64,000 nucleotides of DNA from NCBI RefSeq assembly GCF_007483665.1, contig NZ_ML660184.1, positions 38,922 to 102,921 of the forward strand, in the 5' to 3' direction. The notes below the pieces were generated by a model. It saw only the letters and a program-made list of their open reading frames with translations. It searched no databases and had not been told where the DNA came from. This document shows, piece after piece, positions 17,422-25,536 of the stretch (positions within the stretch are counted from its first letter, which is position 1; each line of letters begins with the position of its first letter). Position numbers and translations under genes: made by a program. This stretch comes from Catellatospora sichuanensis (GTDB lineage: Bacteria; Actinomycetota; Actinomycetes; Mycobacteriales; Micromonosporaceae).

Positions 17422-18741
17422 ATGTCCGGCCTCGCGGTCGTCACCGCTGCCCGCCGTTACCGTGCCCTCATCGCCAGCCCGGGTGTCGCCCGGGTGGCGG
17501 TGCCGTCCCTGATCGGCCGCCTGCCCTACGGCATGGCGACCCTCGTGTTCATCCTCGCCGTCCAGCACGGCACCGGCTCGTACGCCGTGGCCGGCATCGC
17601 CACCGGCGCGCACTCGGCGATCACCGCGTTCACCTCGCCATGGCTGGGCCGCCTGTGCGACCGCGGATACGCCGTCGCGGTGCTGCGCATCACCGGCGTG
17701 CTCTACGCGCTGCTGCTGTCCGGTATGGTCGCCGCGCTGTGGACGCACCAGCCGGTCGCGCTGATCATCGGCCTGGCCGCGCTGGCCGGCGCCGCGAACC
17801 CGCCCGTCGGCGCGGTCACCCGGGTCGTGCTGCCCGGCCTGGCCCCGGCGCACGTGCAGACGGCGTACGCCTTCGACGCCATCACCGTCGAGCTCACCTA
17901 CGTGCTCGGCCCGGTGCTGATCGCGCTCGTCACCGCGGCGACCAACCCGTACGTCGCGGTGATCGTCACCGCGCTGCTGGCCACCGCCGGCTCGGTGGGC
18001 CTGGCCGCAGCGCCCGGGCTGACCGCCCGCTACCGCGAGGTGCGCACCGCCGCGCTCGCCCGCGCGGCGTCCGCGTCGAACGGCGTCACCGTCAGCGCGG
18101 CAGCCCTGAAGCGCGCACTGCGGGCCAACCGGCTGATGCGGCTGAGCCTGGTCGTCGTGCTGATCGTCGGTGCGCTGGAGGCCGCCGCCTACGGCGTCAT
18201 GGAGGTGGCGATCCCGAAGTACGCCGCCGACCTGGGCGCACCGCAGGCCGCGGGCGCGGTGGTGGCCGCCTGGAGCGCGGGCTCCATCGTCGGCGGCGTC
18301 TGGTTCTCCGGCATGAACCCGAAACTCAGCCAGCCGAAGCTGTTCGCGCTGCTGCTGTGCCTGAACACGGTCGGCTTCGGCGCGATGCTGCTGGCCTTCG
18401 GCCTGCCCAGCCTGGCGCTGATCCTGTTCCTCGGCGGCATGGTCATCTCCCCGACCACCGCGGTCGAGTGCGCGCTGGTCACCCGGATCGCCCCGGCCGG
18501 GCGCAGCACCGAGGCCTTCACCTGGGTCGGCACCGGCATCTACGTCGGCTTCGCGGCCGGCTCGTCCATCTCCGGCCTGATCATCAACCAGGGCACCAGC
18601 CTGACCACGGTCATCCTGATCGCCACCGCGATGGTCGCCACCGGCGCCCTGCTGGCCGTCGCCGCCAGCCGCCGCATCGCCGCCGACGCCCACGCCAACC
18701 CTGACCCCGCCGCCCTTCCGGCCCCCGCCGCCGCCCACTGA
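17422..18741 (+). CDS. MFS transporter
   Basis: A 439-residue protein with twelve predicted membrane helices and an MFS-type cytoplasmic loop motif after helix 2 (SPWLGRLCDRGY, a weak form of the DR-G-R signature). Such carriers usually export small molecules. ATG 17422 is preceded by GGAG at about 9 bases. The same frame stays open far upstream, but that part lies in the wrong frame of the hydrolase gene. Its position after the CocE-like hydrolase and before a TetR gene suggests one detoxification or substrate-use unit. Confidence 0.85.
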   Translation: MSGLAVVTAARRYRALIASPGVARVAVPSLIGRLPYGMATLVFILAVQHGTGSYAVAGIATGAHSAITAFTSPWLGRLCDRGYAVAVLRITGVLYALLLSGMVAALWTHQPVALIIGLAALAGAANPPVGAVTRVVLPGLAPAHVQTAYAFDAITVELTYVLGPVLIALVTAATNPYVAVIVTALLATAGSVGLAAAPGLTARYREVRTAALARAASASNGVTVSAAALKRALRANRLMRLSLVVVLIVGALEAAAYGVMEVAIPKYAADLGAPQAAGAVVAAWSAGSIVGGVWFSGMNPKLSQPKLFALLLCLNTVGFGAMLLAFGLPSLALILFLGGMVISPTTAVECALVTRIAPAGRSTEAFTWVGTGIYVGFAAGSSISGLIINQGTSLTTVILIATAMVATGALLAVAASRRIAADAHANPDPAALPAPAAAH

Positions 18742-18782
18742 CCCACTGACCCGCGGCCCCGCGGCCCCGCGGCCCGCCGCCT

Positions 18783-18859
18783 TGATCGTCGAACTTGCCC
18801 GGCACCTGTGCGTGCCTTGACCCCGCATTCGCCCATCTGCCAGGCAAGTCGGCCGATCA
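18783..18859. repeat. Family 2 long inverted repeat, copy i
   Basis: Arms 18783-18804 (TGATCGTCGAACTTGCCC...) and 18838-18859 pair in about 18 of 22 positions, with a 33-base loop. It lies 41 bases after the MFS stop. Other copies: 22786, 37375, 50591. Confidence 0.75.
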
Positions 18860-18946
18860 TGCAGGGCCCGCGCGGGTCGGGCGAACGGCTTGATCGGCGA
18901 GTTGGTGGATGGCGGGGCATGGACAGGCGTGGGTTAGGGTTCAGCG

Positions 18947-19549
18947 GTGGCTCGACGAACTGCTGAAGTGCGCCTGGACTCGCTGCTGCGCACCGCAGTG
19001 GACGTGATCGTCGAGCGCGGCTTCGCCAACACCCGCACCGCCGATGTCGCCAAGGCGGCCGGGGTCAGCCAGGCACTGGTCTTCTATCACTTCACCAGCA
19101 AGGACGCGCTGCTGGCGCAGGCTTTCGCGTACGCCGCCGAGCAGGACATGGCCCGGCTGCACGCGGTGGTCGACTCCAACACGACGTCCGTCGAGAAGCT
19201 GAAGAAGCTGGTGAAGCTGCTCGCGCCCACCGGCCGCTCCAAGTCCTGGATGATGTGGATCGACGGCTGGTCGGAGGCGCTGCGCACGCCGGAGCTGGAG
19301 AAGGTGTCGCGCCGCATGGACCTGCGCTGGAGAGAGGGCCTCACCGAGGTCATCGCCAACGGCGTCGCGGACGGCTCGTTCATCTGCGACGACCCGGCCG
19401 GCGCGGCGTGGCGCATCAACGCCATCATCGACGGGCTCGCGGTGCAGCTCACCGTGCACGAGAAGGCGATCTCCCGCAAGCAGGCCTTCGAGTGGATGCG
19501 CATGGTCGCCGCCCGCGAGGTCGGCCTCGACCCGGCCGACCTGGCCTGA
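18947..19549 (+). CDS. TetR family regulator
   Basis: 200 residues. The helix-turn-helix is RLDSLLRTAVDVIVERGFANTRTADVAKAAGVSQALVFYHFTSKDAL, with the F/Y-Y-H-F-x-S-K signature of TetR proteins; the C-terminal half resembles the TetR_C group found in BetI-like regulators. The GTG start at 18947 is 6 bases after TAGGGT, so the transcript may be leaderless. It is the nearest regulator to the CocE-MFS pair and is the first candidate for binding the TGACTGA operator at 15332, which is inference. No matching palindrome was seen in its own promoter. Confidence 0.88.
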   Translation: MARRTAEVRLDSLLRTAVDVIVERGFANTRTADVAKAAGVSQALVFYHFTSKDALLAQAFAYAAEQDMARLHAVVDSNTTSVEKLKKLVKLLAPTGRSKSWMMWIDGWSEALRTPELEKVSRRMDLRWREGLTEVIANGVADGSFICDDPAGAAWRINAIIDGLAVQLTVHEKAISRKQAFEWMRMVAAREVGLDPADLA

Positions 19550-19556
19550 GCACGGC

Positions 19557-20342
19557 TCAGTCGCTGACCACCACACGGAGCGCGCCGGTTCGGGTCTCGC
19601 CCGCTTCGATGACCCGGGTCTGCTCGTAGGCCCACGCCGCGCATACTCCCGGATACCCGGTCGAACCCTCGCTGGTGCGCACGAACCAGCGGTCGCCTTC
19701 GCCCAGACCCGAGAACCGCAGGGTGTACGCCGCGCCGCCCGACTCGCCCCGCCATACCAGCTCCGGCTCCGCGCTCCCGTTGACCTGCTCCTCGCCGGAA
19801 AGCTCCCCCGCGGTCAGCGCCAGATTCGCCCCCGGCGCGACCCGCCAGAAGCACCCGCCGTACCCGGCCCCGCCCGGCCGCCCGTTCGTCGCCGGGCTGC
19901 CCAGCGTGACGGTCTCGTCCGCGGTCAGCGCCCAGCCCAGCTCCAGCACCCACGACCGCTCGTCGAGGTACGCCGCCGTCATCGTGCGCCGCTCCGACAG
20001 CAACACCTTGCCGTCTGCCCCCCGCCAGGCCAGCCGCTGCACGAACCCGCCCGCCCGCACCTCGTCGAAGCCCTCCCCGGTGATCGACCCGTGGTCGTCG
20101 AGCCAGGTGTACCCCTGGTCGCGCACGTACGTCCGCCCGCCCCACAGGTTGTTGCGGTTCACGTCCTGCATCGCCAAGGACAGCCCCAGATGCCACCGAT
20201 GGTCCGCCGGCACCGCATCGCTCACCACGGTCCCCGCGAGCGTCCGCAAAGGATGCAGATAAGGCCGCGGCCCCAACGTCGCCTCGACCTCCGCCCCCGA
20301 GCAGTACTCCGCCACCACCCGCCCCGCCACCGTGAACTCCAC
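19557..20342 (-). CDS. DUF6807 (PmoA-like) family protein
   Basis: A 261-residue protein with the conserved core HLGLSLAMQDVNRNNLWGGRTYVRDQGYTWLDDHG and the downstream GGCFWRV region that mark the DUF6807 family, annotated in databases as PmoA-like despite no link to methane oxidation. Members are often found with sugar dehydrogenases and LacI regulators. I start at GTG 20342 (VEFTVAG), with GGAGAGGG upstream; the longer open frame would run into an inverted repeat. A LacI-type palindrome at 20493 lies about 150 bases upstream. Biochemical role unknown. Confidence 0.8.
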   Translation of the reverse strand: MEFTVAGRVVAEYCSGAEVEATLGPRPYLHPLRTLAGTVVSDAVPADHRWHLGLSLAMQDVNRNNLWGGRTYVRDQGYTWLDDHGSITGEGFDEVRAGGFVQRLAWRGADGKVLLSERRTMTAAYLDERSWVLELGWALTADETVTLGSPATNGRPGGAGYGGCFWRVAPGANLALTAGELSGEEQVNGSAEPELVWRGESGGAAYTLRFSGLGEGDRWFVRTSEGSTGYPGVCAAWAYEQTRVIEAGETRTGALRVVVSD

Positions 20343-20368
20343 GCGCCACCGCCCTCTCCACCCTGCGA

Positions 20369-20437
20369 CGATCTTGCGTGAACTGTGGGTACGACAGGCC
20401 CTTTCCGGGCATACCGCCAACAGTTCGCGCAAGATCG
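20369..20437. repeat. Family 4 long inverted repeat
   Basis: Arms 20369-20386 (CGATCTTGCGTGAACTGT) and 20420-20437 pair in 17 of 18 positions; inside the loop are the smaller pairs GGTA/TACC and GCCC/GGGC. It is the only copy in the window, but has the same GATC-ended design as families 2, 3 and 5. Confidence 0.7.
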
Positions 20438-20492
20438 ACGTGATCAAGCCGGGCCGGGAAGGCGCGGCGGGGCGCGTCGCACGGGGAAGGGT

Positions 20493-20510
20493 GCGGAAAG
20501 CGCTTACCGC
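20493..20510. promoter_or_regulatory. LacI-type operator candidate
   Basis: GCGGAAAGCGCTTACCGC is a near-perfect palindrome (16 of 18) with the central CG typical of LacI-family sites. It lies upstream of the DUF6807 gene. It resembles GGAAAGCGTTTTCC before the GH13 gene. Confidence 0.5.
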
Positions 20511-20521
20511 GGTAGAGGTTA

Positions 20522-20660
20522 GCGGGTTCCGGGGGCCGCCGCCAGGGTGGTGGTCGGGCGGGGGTCTCGCGGGTTCCGATGAGGCCCGCGAGCGTGGTGG
20601 TCGGGCGGGGGTCAGCGGGTTCCGGTCACGCCCGCGAGGGTGGCGACCGTGAGGGGGCCG
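20522..20660 (-). repeat. Three tandem 46-47 bp units at the end of the amidohydrolase gene
   Basis: Units begin with GCGGGTTCC at 20522, 20569 and 20615 and continue with a GCCCGCGAG-GGTGG-like stretch. The third unit is the real 3' end of the gene (the stop TCA at 20612 is at its edge); the first two are degenerate copies beyond the stop. Confidence 0.7.
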
Positions 20661-21676
20661 AGGGTGGGCAGGTGGTAGCCGCCCTCGTGCACGGCGACGA
20701 CGGACAGGCCCAGCTCACGGACCAGTTCGCCGGTGCGGCCGTAGCCGTCCGCGGTGACCTGCAGCGGGCTCTCCGGGTCGTCCTTGGCGGCGTCGACGCC
20801 CAGGGACAGCACCACCGCGTCGGCGCGCTCGCCGATGAACTCGACGAGGCGGCGCACCCCGGCGAGCCAGCCTTCGTCACCGGTGCCCGGCGCCAGCGGC
20901 ACGTTCAGGTTCGCCCCCTCGCCCGCGCCGGTGCCGGTCTCGTCGGCGAAGCCCGCGTAGTGCGGGAACCAGCCCTCGCCCGGGTCCACGTGCACCGAGG
21001 TGTAGAGCACGTCGGCGCGGTCGTAGAAGATCGACTGGGTGCCGTTGCCGTGGTGGGCGTCCACATCGACCACGGCGACCCGGGCCACCCCGGCGCGCTG
21101 CAGCGCGAGCACCGCCACCGCGGCGTTGTTGAGATAGCACGAACCGCCGAACCCGCTGCGGGTCGCGTGGTGGCCCGGCGGGCGGCAGATGGCGTACGCG
21201 GCCCGCTCCCCCGCGGCGACCAGGTCGGCCGCGGTCGCGGCGGCGTGTGCGGCGGCCCGCGCCGCGGGCCAGGTGCCCGGCCCGACCAGGGTCATCGTGT
21301 CGTAGCAGAACTGTCCCGCCCGCGCGTGGGTCGCCGTGGGCCGGCGCACCGGCAGCCCTTCCAGCATCGCGGGGGTCGGGAAGACGTACGGCACCACCCG
21401 GTCCTGGTACTCCAGGTAACCTCCGTCGGCCCACTGGCCGTAAACGCTTTCCAGGTGCGCCAGCAGCTCGGGAGTGTGGGCCAGGGCGAGCAGGTCGTCA
21501 CCGAGGGGGCGGGCCTCGACCAGGCGGGCCCCGGCGCGCACCAGCGCCGAGCGCAGCACGGTGGCCCGCTCGGGCAGCTCGGTGCCGGGCGTGCGCACAC
21601 CGATCCAGATCTCCGCTTCCGGCACGTGCCGCAGCACCTCGTCGCTCCACACCACGGGCAGGTCCAGCTTCGCCAT
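20612..21676 (-). CDS. Histone deacetylase-like amidohydrolase (acetylpolyamine amidohydrolase group)
   Basis: A 354-residue zinc amidohydrolase. The active site is complete: CRPPGHHA (paired His), VDVDAHHGNGT (zinc Asp and His), SLGVDAAKDDP (third zinc ligand) and HEGGYHLP (transition-state Tyr). Bacterial relatives remove acetyl groups from polyamines or from acetoin/protein lysines; which applies here is open. I start at ATG 21676 (MAKLDLPVVW); the 12 codons upstream look non-coding and the ribosome site is weak. It stands alone, with a degenerate tandem duplication of its own 3' end behind it. Confidence 0.88.
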   Translation of the reverse strand: MAKLDLPVVWSDEVLRHVPEAEIWIGVRTPGTELPERATVLRSALVRAGARLVEARPLGDDLLALAHTPELLAHLESVYGQWADGGYLEYQDRVVPYVFPTPAMLEGLPVRRPTATHARAGQFCYDTMTLVGPGTWPAARAAAHAAATAADLVAAGERAAYAICRPPGHHATRSGFGGSCYLNNAAVAVLALQRAGVARVAVVDVDAHHGNGTQSIFYDRADVLYTSVHVDPGEGWFPHYAGFADETGTGAGEGANLNVPLAPGTGDEGWLAGVRRLVEFIGERADAVVLSLGVDAAKDDPESPLQVTADGYGRTGELVRELGLSVVAVHEGGYHLPTLGPLTVATLAGVTGTR

Positions 21677-21720
21677 CCCGGCATGATGCCAGCCCCGGCG
21701 AGCCCGCGACACCGATCGTT

Positions 21721-21744
21721 ACTGAGTCGAGACTCAGTTAGGCT
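21721..21744 (+). promoter_or_regulatory. Palindromic operator and -10 box before the P1 peptidase gene
   Basis: ACTGAGTCGAGACTCAGT (21721-21738) is a perfect 18-bp palindrome directly next to TAGGCT (21739-21744); the start codon follows after 6 bases, so the transcript may be leaderless. The half-site ACTGA/TCAGT is shared with the site at 15332, but the spacing differs (8 rather than 4 bases). Confidence 0.65.
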
Positions 21745-21750
21745 GCGCCC

Positions 21751-22778
21751 ATGCCTCGCGTGACCGAACTCGGCATCACCATCGGTGAGCTGCCCAGCGG
21801 CCCCAGCCGCTCCATCCTCGACGTACCCGGCGTGGGCGTCGGCCACTCCACCGTCTGGCGCGACGAGGAGCCGCCGCCGGTCGGCCGCGGGATCGCCCGG
21901 ACCGGGGTGACCGTGCTCGACCCGGGCGGCAACGCGTTCCGCGAGCCGATCCCGGCGGGTGGCGCGATCCTCAACGGTGCGGGCGAGTGCACCGGTTTCA
22001 TGTCGGCGCAGGAGTGGGGTCTGGCCGAGACGCCGATCTTCCTGACCTCGACGATGCAGCTGGGCCGGGTCTACGACGCCGCCTGCGAGCTGCTGATGGA
22101 GTCCGAGCCGGGCATCGGCGACGACGACGTGGTCATCCCGGTGGTGGCCGAGTGCGACGACAGTTTCCTGTCCGAGTCCCGGCGCATGCAGGTGACCCGC
22201 GACGACGTGGCCGCCGCGCTGGACGCCGCGCGGGCGGCGCGGGGATGAGCTGCCTGGGCTTCAAGGGCGGCATCGGCACCGCCTCGCGCGTCGTGCCGTC
22301 CGGCCACACCGTAGGCGTGCTGGTGATGACGAACTTCGGCGAGCGGGGCCGCCTGACGGTGTCCGGCGTCCCGGTCGGACAGCTGCTGCCGCCCGCGCCC
22401 GCGCCGACCGCGCCGCCGGCGGGCTCCTGCATCGTCGTCGTGATCACCGACGCGCCGATCGATCCCGCGGGATGCCAGCGGCTGGCCCGCCGAGCCGGGC
22501 TGGGGCTGGCCCGCACCGGCTCCACCGCGCACCACGCCAGCGGCGAGATCTTCCTGGCCCTGGCCACCGGCCTGCGCGCCCCACGCGGCACCGTCTCCCC
22601 GGTCACCCCGCTGCAGGGCCGCCAGCTGGACCCGTTCTTCGCGGCGGTGGTCGAGGCGACCGAGGAGAGCGTGCTCAACAGCCTGCTCAACGCCCCGACC
22701 GTGGTCGGCCGCGGCGGCAACACCGCGGAGGGCCTGCCGGTCGACCGCGTCGCCGCCCTGCTCGCCCTGCACTCGTAG
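21751..22778 (+). pseudogene. P1 family peptidase (DmpA/BapA type) split by a deletion and frame change
   Basis: The first frame (21751-22248, 165 residues) gives the N-terminal half: GPSRSILDVPGVGVGHSTVW, then VVAECDDSFLSESRRMQVTRDDVAAALDAARAARG and TGA. The second frame (22245-22778, 177 residues) continues the family with SCLGFKGGIGTASRVV and contains the self-cleavage site PPAG-SCIVVVITDAP whose Ser would be the nucleophile, then GEIFLALATG. Between them the family normally has a Gly-rich segment of about a dozen residues (EGxVGxGTG-like); it is absent. The frames overlap as ATGA, so coupled translation of two chains is possible, but a roughly 40-base deletion between GC-rich repeats explains both the loss and the shift. 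Confidence 0.75.
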
Positions 22779-22785
22779 CCGCCGA

Positions 22786-22860
22786 GATCGCTCGACTTGC
22801 CAGGCACATGGGAGAAGCCCGGCCCCGGATACGCACGAGTGCCGGGCAAGTCGAGCGATC
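22786..22860. repeat. Family 2 long inverted repeat, copy ii
   Basis: Arms 22786-22807 (GATCGCTCGACTTGCCAGGC) and 22839-22860 pair in 21 of 22 positions with a 31-base loop. It begins 8 bases after the peptidase stop and precedes the GH13 promoter. Confidence 0.8.
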
Positions 22861-22918
22861 ACGGCCGCGGGCGGACCGTTGACCGTGAGTGAAGTGCCCC
22901 GGTAGGGTGGCGATGGCG

Positions 22919-22947
22919 ATGGAAAGCGTTTTCCATCTTGTTACTAT
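22919..22947 (+). promoter_or_regulatory. GH13 gene promoter with LacI-type operator
   Basis: ATGGAAAGCGTTTTCCAT is an almost perfect palindrome typical of LacI/MalR-type sugar repressors. It spans the -35 and spacer region before TACTAT (22942-22947). Confidence 0.7.
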
Positions 22948-22984
22948 CGGGCCACGGAACCCCCACTCGCCCCTCGGAGCCGAC

Positions 22985-24604
22985 ATGTCCTCACGACACG
23001 AACACCCCTGGTGGCGTGACGCCGTCATCTACCAGGTGTATCCGCGCAGCTTCGCCGACGGGAACGGCGACGGTCTCGGCGACCTCGCCGGCCTGCGCGA
23101 GCGCCTGCCGTACCTGCGCGACCTCGGCGTCGACGCGGTCTGGCTGAGCCCGTGGTACGTCTCCCCGATGGCCGACGCCGGCTACGACGTGGCCGACTAC
23201 CGCGACATCGACCCGGTGTTCGGCACCCTCGCCGAAGCCGAGCTGTTCATCACCGAGGCGCACCAGCACCGGCTGCGCGTGATCGTCGACATCGTGCCCA
23301 ACCACTGCTCCGACCGGCACCCGCGGTTCCAGGCCGCGCTCGCGGCGGGCCCCGGCTCGCCCGAGCGGGAGCTGTTCTGGTTCCGCCCCGGCCGCGGCGT
23401 CGGCGGCGAGCTGCCGCCGACCGACTGGGGCTCGCACTTCGGCGGCCCGTCCTGGACCCGGGTCCCCGACGGCGAGTGGTACCTGCACATGTTCGCCCCC
23501 GAGCAACCCGACTGGAACTGGGACCACCCGGCCGTACGCGAGGACTTCCAGGCCACGCTGCGCTTCTGGCTGGACCGCGGGGTCGACGGCTTCCGCATCG
23601 ACGTCGCCGACCACCTGGTCAAGGACCCGTCCCTGCCGGACGTGGCCACGCTCGGCCCGGACGTGATCCGGCCCTGGCGCGACCAGGAGGGCGTGCACGA
23701 GATCTACCGTGAGTGGCGCAAGATCGCCGACTCGTACCCGCAGCGCGGGGTGTTCGTCGGTGAGCTGTGGGACGACGATCCCGACCGGTTCACCCGCTAC
23801 CTGCGCCCGGACGAGCTGCACACCGGCTTCAACTTCCCGTTCCTGTCCTGCCCCTGGGACGCCGCCGCGTTCCGCGACGTCATCGACACGACGCTGGCCA
23901 CGCACGCGATGGTCGGCGCACCCGCGACGTGGGTGCTGTCCAACCACGACGTGGTCCGGCACGCCACCCGCTACGGCCGGGCGCACACCGCGCACTCGTT
24001 CGACGACGCCAAGCACGTCGAGCCCAGTGACCTCGTGCTCGGCACCCGCCGGGCCCGCGCCGCCGCACTGCTCACCCTGGCCCTGCCCGGCTCCGCCTAC
24101 GTCTACCAGGGCGAGGAGCTGGGGCTGCCCGAGGTCGAGGACATCCCCGACGAGCTGCTGCAGGACCCGCGCTGGCTGCGTTCCGGGTTCACCGACCGGG
24201 GCCGCGACGGCTGCCGGGTGCCACTGCCCTGGTCGGGCGAGGCGAAGCCGTACGGCTTCAGCCCCGACCGGGCGGTCGCCGACCCGTGGCTGCCGCAGCC
24301 CGCGAGCTGGGCCGAGCTGTCCGCCGCGGCGCAGACCGGCGACCGGCGCTCCATGCTCGAGCTGTACCGCCGCGCCCTGCACGTACGCCGCACCGAACCG
24401 GACCTCGGCGACGGCCCGCTGCACTGGCTGCCCGCGCCCGAGGGCGTGCTGCACTTCCGGCGCGGTGACGGCTTCGCCTGCCTGGTCAACCTCGGCGACA
24501 CCCCCGCCGACCTGCCGCCATACGAGTACCTCCTGCTCACCAGCGATCCGCTGGAAGACCTGAAGATCGCCCCGAACAGCGCCATCTGGCTGCGCGTCGC
24601 CTGA
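22985..24604 (+). CDS. GH13 alpha-glucosidase / oligo-1,6-glucosidase-like
   Basis: A 539-residue cytoplasmic retaining glucosidase acting on alpha-linked oligosaccharides. Motifs in order: WWRDAVIYQVYPRSFADGNGDG, DIVPNHCSD, the nucleophile Asp in GFRIDVADHLVK, the acid Glu in FVGELWDDD, and LSNHDVVRHATRYG with the stabilising Asp. It has no signal peptide. The start ATG 22985 has CGGAG five bases upstream. A LacI-type palindrome in the promoter predicts sugar induction, although no LacI gene is next to it. The phosphodiesterase gene downstream is separated by a stem-loop, so co-transcription is uncertain. Confidence 0.92.
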   Translation: MSSRHEHPWWRDAVIYQVYPRSFADGNGDGLGDLAGLRERLPYLRDLGVDAVWLSPWYVSPMADAGYDVADYRDIDPVFGTLAEAELFITEAHQHRLRVIVDIVPNHCSDRHPRFQAALAAGPGSPERELFWFRPGRGVGGELPPTDWGSHFGGPSWTRVPDGEWYLHMFAPEQPDWNWDHPAVREDFQATLRFWLDRGVDGFRIDVADHLVKDPSLPDVATLGPDVIRPWRDQEGVHEIYREWRKIADSYPQRGVFVGELWDDDPDRFTRYLRPDELHTGFNFPFLSCPWDAAAFRDVIDTTLATHAMVGAPATWVLSNHDVVRHATRYGRAHTAHSFDDAKHVEPSDLVLGTRRARAAALLTLALPGSAYVYQGEELGLPEVEDIPDELLQDPRWLRSGFTDRGRDGCRVPLPWSGEAKPYGFSPDRAVADPWLPQPASWAELSAAAQTGDRRSMLELYRRALHVRRTEPDLGDGPLHWLPAPEGVLHFRRGDGFACLVNLGDTPADLPPYEYLLLTSDPLEDLKIAPNSAIWLRVA

Positions 24605-24622
24605 TCCTGCCCGGACCGACCC

Positions 24623-24651
24623 ACCTGCCCGCCCACCTGCGGCGGGCAGGT
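24623..24651 (+). terminator. Stem-loop between GH13 and phosphodiesterase genes
   Basis: Perfect 11-bp arms (ACCTGCCCGCC / GGCGGGCAGGT), 7-base loop, 18 bases after the GH13 stop. It could terminate or attenuate read-through into the next gene. Confidence 0.75.
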
Positions 24652-24689
24652 CCGCACGACCACGCCCCGAACACCGCTGGAGTCACCGC

Positions 24690-25535
24690 ATGAGCGCACA
24701 CATCCTGGTCGTCGGCATCGACGGAGTCCGGCTGGACACCGCCCGTGCCGCGCACACGCCCCACCTGGACGCGATCGAGCAGCAGGGGTGGCTGGCCGAA
24801 TTCGAGCTGAGCACCGACGCGCCCACCCTGTCGGGGCCGACGTGGGCGTCGGTGGCGACCGGGCTGTGGCCGCGGGTGCACGGCATCTACGGCAACGTGT
24901 TCACCGGGCACCGCCTCGACGCGTTCCCCGACGTGTTCACCACGGCCAAACGCCGCGGCTTCACCACGTTCGTCGGTGCGAGCTGGGCCCCGCTGGTCAC
25001 CACCGCGTACGGCGGCCCCATGTTCACCTCGCCCAGCCTGCTGACCTTCGCCGACGGGCACACGCTGGGCCACGACGTGGCCGACCAGCACGTCGCCGAC
25101 GCCGCCGTGCGCGCCCTGGGCCAGGGCACGTTCCACGCCTCCTTCGTCTACCTGGGCGAACCCGACGAGGTCGCGCACGAGCTGGGCACCGGACCGGAGT
25201 ACACCGCAGCGATCGAACGCGCCGACCGCCGCCTCGGCCAGGTCCTCGACGCCGTCCGGGGCCGCCCCCGGTACGCCGCGGAGAGCTGGACGGTCCTCGT
25301 CGTCACCGACCACGGCCACCGCGACGAGGGCGGCCACGGCGGCCGCAGCCGCTGGGAGCGCACCGCGTGGCTGGCCGCCTGCGGCGCGGGCATAGGGGCG
25401 ACGCCGCCCGCCGACGTCAGCCACGTCTCGGTCGCGCCGACCGTGCTCGCCGTGCTGGGGCAGCCCCTGATCGGCGAAAGCCACCTCGCGGGCACCTCGC
25501 TGGTGCCCGAGCGGCCGGCCGTCGTGGCGGCCTGA
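24690..25535 (+). CDS. Alkaline-phosphatase-superfamily phosphodiesterase (nucleotide pyrophosphatase type)
   Basis: A 281-residue protein with the superfamily metal sites: LVVGIDGVR near the N terminus, the likely nucleophile Thr in DAPTLSGPTWASVATG, GEPDEVAHE, and VTDHGHRDEGGHGG. Relatives hydrolyse phosphodiesters or pyrophosphates, sometimes sugar-nucleotides or sulfate esters. It has no signal peptide. The start ATG 24690 has GGAG seven bases upstream. The downstream EamA gene begins one base after its stop, so the two are translated together; they may handle and move the same compound. Confidence 0.82.
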   Translation: MSAHILVVGIDGVRLDTARAAHTPHLDAIEQQGWLAEFELSTDAPTLSGPTWASVATGLWPRVHGIYGNVFTGHRLDAFPDVFTTAKRRGFTTFVGASWAPLVTTAYGGPMFTSPSLLTFADGHTLGHDVADQHVADAAVRALGQGTFHASFVYLGEPDEVAHELGTGPEYTAAIERADRRLGQVLDAVRGRPRYAAESWTVLVVTDHGHRDEGGHGGRSRWERTAWLAACGAGIGATPPADVSHVSVAPTVLAVLGQPLIGESHLAGTSLVPERPAVVAA

Positions 25536-25536
25536 C

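Noticed and set aside
19557..20447. Extended start of the DUF6807 gene at 20447
   Set aside because: The first 35 residues would be encoded by the family 4 inverted repeat; GTG 20342 has a purine-rich site upstream.
22889..22984. Upstream start for the GH13 gene
   Set aside because: It would place the operator and -10 box inside the coding region; ATG 22985 has a good ribosome site and starts just before the family signature.
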